64,000 bases of DNA, from assembly GCA_014773175.1 (NCBI GenBank), contig VXCM01000068.1, positions 124,001-188,000 on the forward strand. The letters are read 5' to 3'. This document shows positions 60,562 to 64,000 of the stretch, one piece after another. The notes under the pieces were generated by a model, which saw nothing but the letters and a program-made list of their open reading frames with translations, was not told where the DNA came from and did not search any database. Each line of letters opens with the position of its first letter. Positions within the stretch are counted from its first letter, which is position 1. The DNA comes from Lucifuga dentata (lineage: Eukaryota; Chordata; Actinopteri; Ophidiiformes; Bythitidae). The translations under genes and the position numbers were made by a program.

Positions 60562-61549
60562 ACTGGCATTTAATTTTTACTGAACAGATTATTAGGAAAG
60601 TGGGAGAGCAATTATCCTTTTCTATTAGACATTTCAATGTTCCACTGATGTCAACAAGCTATAGTAAGTTATTCAATAAGTGAATAAAGTTTTATTTTAA
60701 TAGAATTTTTCAGTTACAGACTGCTTCACAATAGGTTACAGATGGAAGGAATACAAGGACACAGGATGAAAAGAGAAAAAAAATTTTTTTTACATAAGTG
60801 TAAAAAGTTCCATGGCAAAATCTGCAATAAATAGCTACAATAAAATATCTTGGAGAAGAACTGGGCCATAAGATGACATTTATAACTCTCAACAGAATTA
60901 GCTGAGCAGATCCCCAGGGAGACACTGTCCCATAACCTTGGACTAAGGACAGCAAATGCTTGGTCTGTAGCTTTGAGTGAGAACTAAGGTCTTGCTTTGA
61001 TGACCTGGTGGGTCCAGTGACCTTATTATGAACAAGCAATGCTATATAGCTATACAGTGTTGCCATGTTGTGTAAGAGCTTTTAGATATGAAGAGTTTAA
61101 ATACCTATAAACAGTTGTACTAAGTCATGCCCATGAATGAGCAAACCCAGCCTTGACCCTTGACCCTTTATTGTTCTTGCTTTGCGGTTTGCTAACTGAT
61201 CCAGAATCTTCACCTACAAAAAAATTCTCAGATGAATAATATCTCTAACAAATATTATGACAAAATGTGGCATTTTAAATCTGCTTCATGTCAGAAAGTC
61301 ACCTGATAAGCAATAAAAACCTCAAGGTAGTCGGACATTATGCACTTCACAATAACAACCACCAGGCGGCAGCAGGTCTTCCTCATAGATTTCTTAATAT
61401 AGAACGGTCATTTCCTTCCAAAGCTCTCGCGGATTTAAAGGAAATGCTGCTATGGATATCAGCCGAAACTGCCTGAAACAGAGGGATTGACGAGAGAGAT
61501 GTGTTTAGCTAACAAAACGGAAGCCACTTTAGGTGTTCCACCAAATTTA

Positions 61550-62025
61550 CAATTAATCGCGCCGATAATCTAGTTTCGCTTCTATCTACCACAGCTCTGA
61601 GTTAAAGACAGACTACGCTGGAATCATCAGCCGAACATAGTTGGCAGGCAGTGGCTGCTCGTTTACGGAAGCGTCGCTTTCCTCTTCTTCATCTGAAGGG
61701 CACCGTGAAGCAGGCAGCTTCCGTGTAGTATTACAGCCCGGGTCGTTACACGCCGGATGAGGCATCGTTAGTGAGATGTAGCCGGTAATCTGCTTTCACC
61801 ATCGCTCTCCTAGTGAAGCCCACCTGCTCCTGCATTGCTCGCCCGGAAAGGGAAGGAAGGCGCTGGGATGCCGATGGTTTAGTCTGGGAAGCGGTCGGTA
61901 AAGGGAGTTCCGTGTTTGTTTTAGTTAACGTTTCTGTGGAGGGTCTGGAAATTCACCCCTTCATCTGCACAAAGAGATCCCTCAGCTGTTTACCTTCAAC
62001 ACAGACCATCAAAACAGGTAAAGGT
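61550..62025 (+). promoter_or_regulatory. CpG-rich promoter and probable noncoding first exon
   Basis: CpG dinucleotides are dense here (ATCGCGCCG, GAAGCGTCGC, CCCGGGTCG, ACGCCGGATG, GCCCGG, GCGGTCGG), unlike the flanking DNA. The block ends in ACAG|GTAAAG near 62020, a good donor. I infer a plus-strand transcription start whose coding exons lie beyond this window. In human the neighbour beyond SELENOM is INPP5J, but nothing here identifies the gene. Confidence 0.45.
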
Positions 62026-62732
62026 AAATGATACCTGCTGTTCCTGAACCGGAATGAATAAAATCTCTTGAGAATATTGATAAAGTAACTGGAAAGAGGA
62101 AAGAGGAAGTATTTTCTTTTACTTTGTTTCATCCTGAATCCTGATATGCATCTAAATCCATTATCCGTGACACATTGTTCTGCAGTAATAATTATTTAAA
62201 TGCATCATAGAAACCCATTCAGCAGTAATTCATCCCTGCAACCTGATTCTCTTACTGCTAATTGGAGAAGCGATGTTGTTACAGCGCTCATGTATTTTGA
62301 CAGAGTTGTGTTACAGCATTTGTTTGTACAAATGAAGATCCAGCCTCATATGTCACAAATCATGCTGACGAATCATCAAGATAATTACACATGTGCACTC
62401 ATCATCATGTGCACACACCCTGGCTGCATTTCTGACACACTTAAGTGCAGATGAAACACTCGTTCAGTTGTGTATCTTAGATAATATGTGATGACAAAAC
62501 GCAGAATTACAGCGACCTTCATCCCTTTTTATAGTCAGAAATTGTCCTGAAGTAGGAACATAATTAGGCCAAATGCTGCTGCTGCTGTTGCTGCTGTCCT
62601 CTTTTCAGCCCAGATATCAGTCATTGTTTTGCTCACTATTAGTAGTGAATAGTACTAGTATTCACTCCACTGACAGTGTATGACTTGTGATAATGTTTAC
62701 ATAAGAGGATATATCATCAAAGGACATTTTCC

Positions 62733-62765
<33 letters not shown>

Positions 62766-62784
62766 CACCAGCATATTTGTATTT

Positions 62785-63247
62785 AAGATATAGAAACTTT
62801 ATTGATCTGCATTGGGGAAATTGGTTACCTTATTGGTTATCGTCTGTGGTCAGGAGCTGTTTCAGATATTTTAAATTTTTTATACTTTTTTTTTTATCAG
62901 GGGTTAATTTGCTGAGCNAGGAGCTGTTTCAGATATTTTAAATTTTTTATACTTTTTTTTTTATCAGGGGTTAATTTGCTGAGCACTGAATGCTCTGCTG
63001 ACACACTCAAACACACATTCACACCTGGAAGCTACGCAGTCAAACCATAGGCTTCTCTGCTGGCCACTGAGCAGCTCCAGCAGCATTTGGGGATTAGGTA
63101 CCTTGCTCAAGGGCACATCAGTAGTGATAATGAGGGAGGGAAAGGTGCTTCTCTTCACCTTCCCAACCCAGATTTCTCCTGCCAGTCCAAGCATTGAAGG
63201 TGACCTTTCAGGCACAAGCTTGCTTCTCTAAGGCCACTGCCGCCCCA
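62785..63247. repeat. Teleost LINE-type 3' fragment
   Basis: AACTTTATTGATCTGCATTG, GATTAGGTACCTTGCTCAAG, GGCACATCAGTAGTG and GGCCACTGCCGCCCC follow the order of a very common fish retrotransposon end. It is interrupted by the duplicated gap at 62918. Confidence 0.6.
62852..62984. repeat. 66-bp direct duplication around an N
   Basis: 62852-62917 and 62919-62984 are identical, with an N at 62918. An assembly artefact is likely. Confidence 0.95.
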
Positions 63248-64000
63248 TTTTTATACATTTGTCATATGTTCTGTAATATAAATAATGCAGTGTAATATTT
63301 ATCACAATTCTTTCATCTGTAAAGTGTCATGAGTGGTATTTACATTCATTTCAGCCACATTTTCAACTTGCTTATTCAATAATGTAATGGATGGAGTAAC
63401 AAGCTGCAGAGGAAATGTGTTTGCATGCAGCTGGACTGAGGGAGGATTTTGTCATTGGCATAAATAAAACAACCCCTTAAATGTTAATATTATGTCACTG
63501 GGATAAAATTATTTGTACAGTCGCTTTTGTTATTAAAATGATGCAATCAGTGGAAAAACTGCACAGATTGTCACTGACGTAACAGGTTTTTTTAGTTACT
63601 TGGAACAGATATCAGCCAAGACAAGCAAAAGTCACTGACTCTCATTCACACAAACATACACAAACAAAAGCATAGTTCTGTATGTTGTGTGTTGTTGCAA
63701 CTTTTGAAAAGGCCCTCTGGGGTGGTCTCAAATAAATTTTTCCTGAAAATTCTTGATTCTAGAAAAGAATCTAATCTAAAAGAATTTAGCAAAAGGTCTA
63801 AAATAAATTATAAAAAGTTGTACATTTTCTATTTGATTATAGAATATTCTAGAAAATAAAAGAAAGCCTCCAGAAATCAGCAAACAATATGTCAAAAATG
63901 ACTTTAGACTCCAGAGGGTTAAACAATTTTCATTTATCATTAAAAACCCAACAACTGGGCAGGAGGGAAGATGTGGGCAGTGAATTTACTTTTTTAAGAA

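Larger units (their letters stand above)
56781..61550. other. Intergenic, no gene recognised
   Basis: AT-rich DNA. Identified parts are a degenerate TCATAA-type repeat at 56920-57370, T-runs at 57829-57850 and 58915-58939, an N-flanked duplication at 58479-58607, a truncated TIR element from about 58608, and an A-rich CAA tract at 60498-60561. The remainder shows nothing recognisable. Confidence 0.6.
62026..64000. other. Intron or intergenic DNA after the CpG block
   Basis: No exon is recognised. It holds an A-run at 62737-62764, an N-flanked duplication at 62852-62984, and a fish LINE-type fragment to about 63247. Confidence 0.55.

Overview
The window is vertebrate nuclear DNA, most likely from a teleost (ray-finned) fish. 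The evidence is short exons with GT/AG borders split by long AT-rich introns, many CA/GT/GA microsatellites, and degraded fish-type repeats (LINE tails, Tc1/mariner relics, hairpin and TIR-type MITEs). There are no bacterial operons, CRISPR arrays or phage genes. Most open reading frames in the window are intron noise; the real coding sequence is a set of short exons.

About 0.8-52.7 kb is dominated by one plus-strand gene, smoothelin (smtn), the actin-associated protein of contractile smooth muscle. It was rebuilt exon by exon from reading frame, splice signals and remembered family sequence. The long form uses 20 coding exons from ATG 2471 to a stop at 49484 or 51264 (about 1080 aa). A second start at 41023 has its own TATA box. 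It opens an 822-nt alternative first exon encoding a coiled coil that resembles the N terminus of SMTNL2, and it splices in phase to the shared 3' exons (about 678 aa). The C-terminal calponin-homology (CH) domain is completed by one of two mutually exclusive last exons.

About 53.0-56.6 kb holds a minus-strand gene, selenoprotein M (selenom), in five coding exons. It has a signal peptide, a CGGU redox motif with an in-frame TGA (55125..55127), a candidate SECIS element in the 3' UTR (core 53032..53075), and a poly(A) signal. smtn and selenom converge tail to tail, the same arrangement I recall for human SMTN and SELENOM on 22q12.

From 56.8 to 61.5 kb I see only repeats and AT-rich intergenic DNA. 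At 61.55-62.03 kb there is a CpG-rich block with a good splice donor, probably the promoter and noncoding first exon of a plus-strand gene that continues outside the window.

Smoothelin acts on the actin cytoskeleton. Selenoprotein M is an ER-lumen thiol-redox protein; a TGACGTGG motif (unfolded-protein-response type) lies about 145 bp upstream of its ATG. The two genes are neighbours but not known to act together. The assembly has 13 single-N gaps. Five are flanked by perfect 64-66 bp direct duplications, which look like assembly artefacts.
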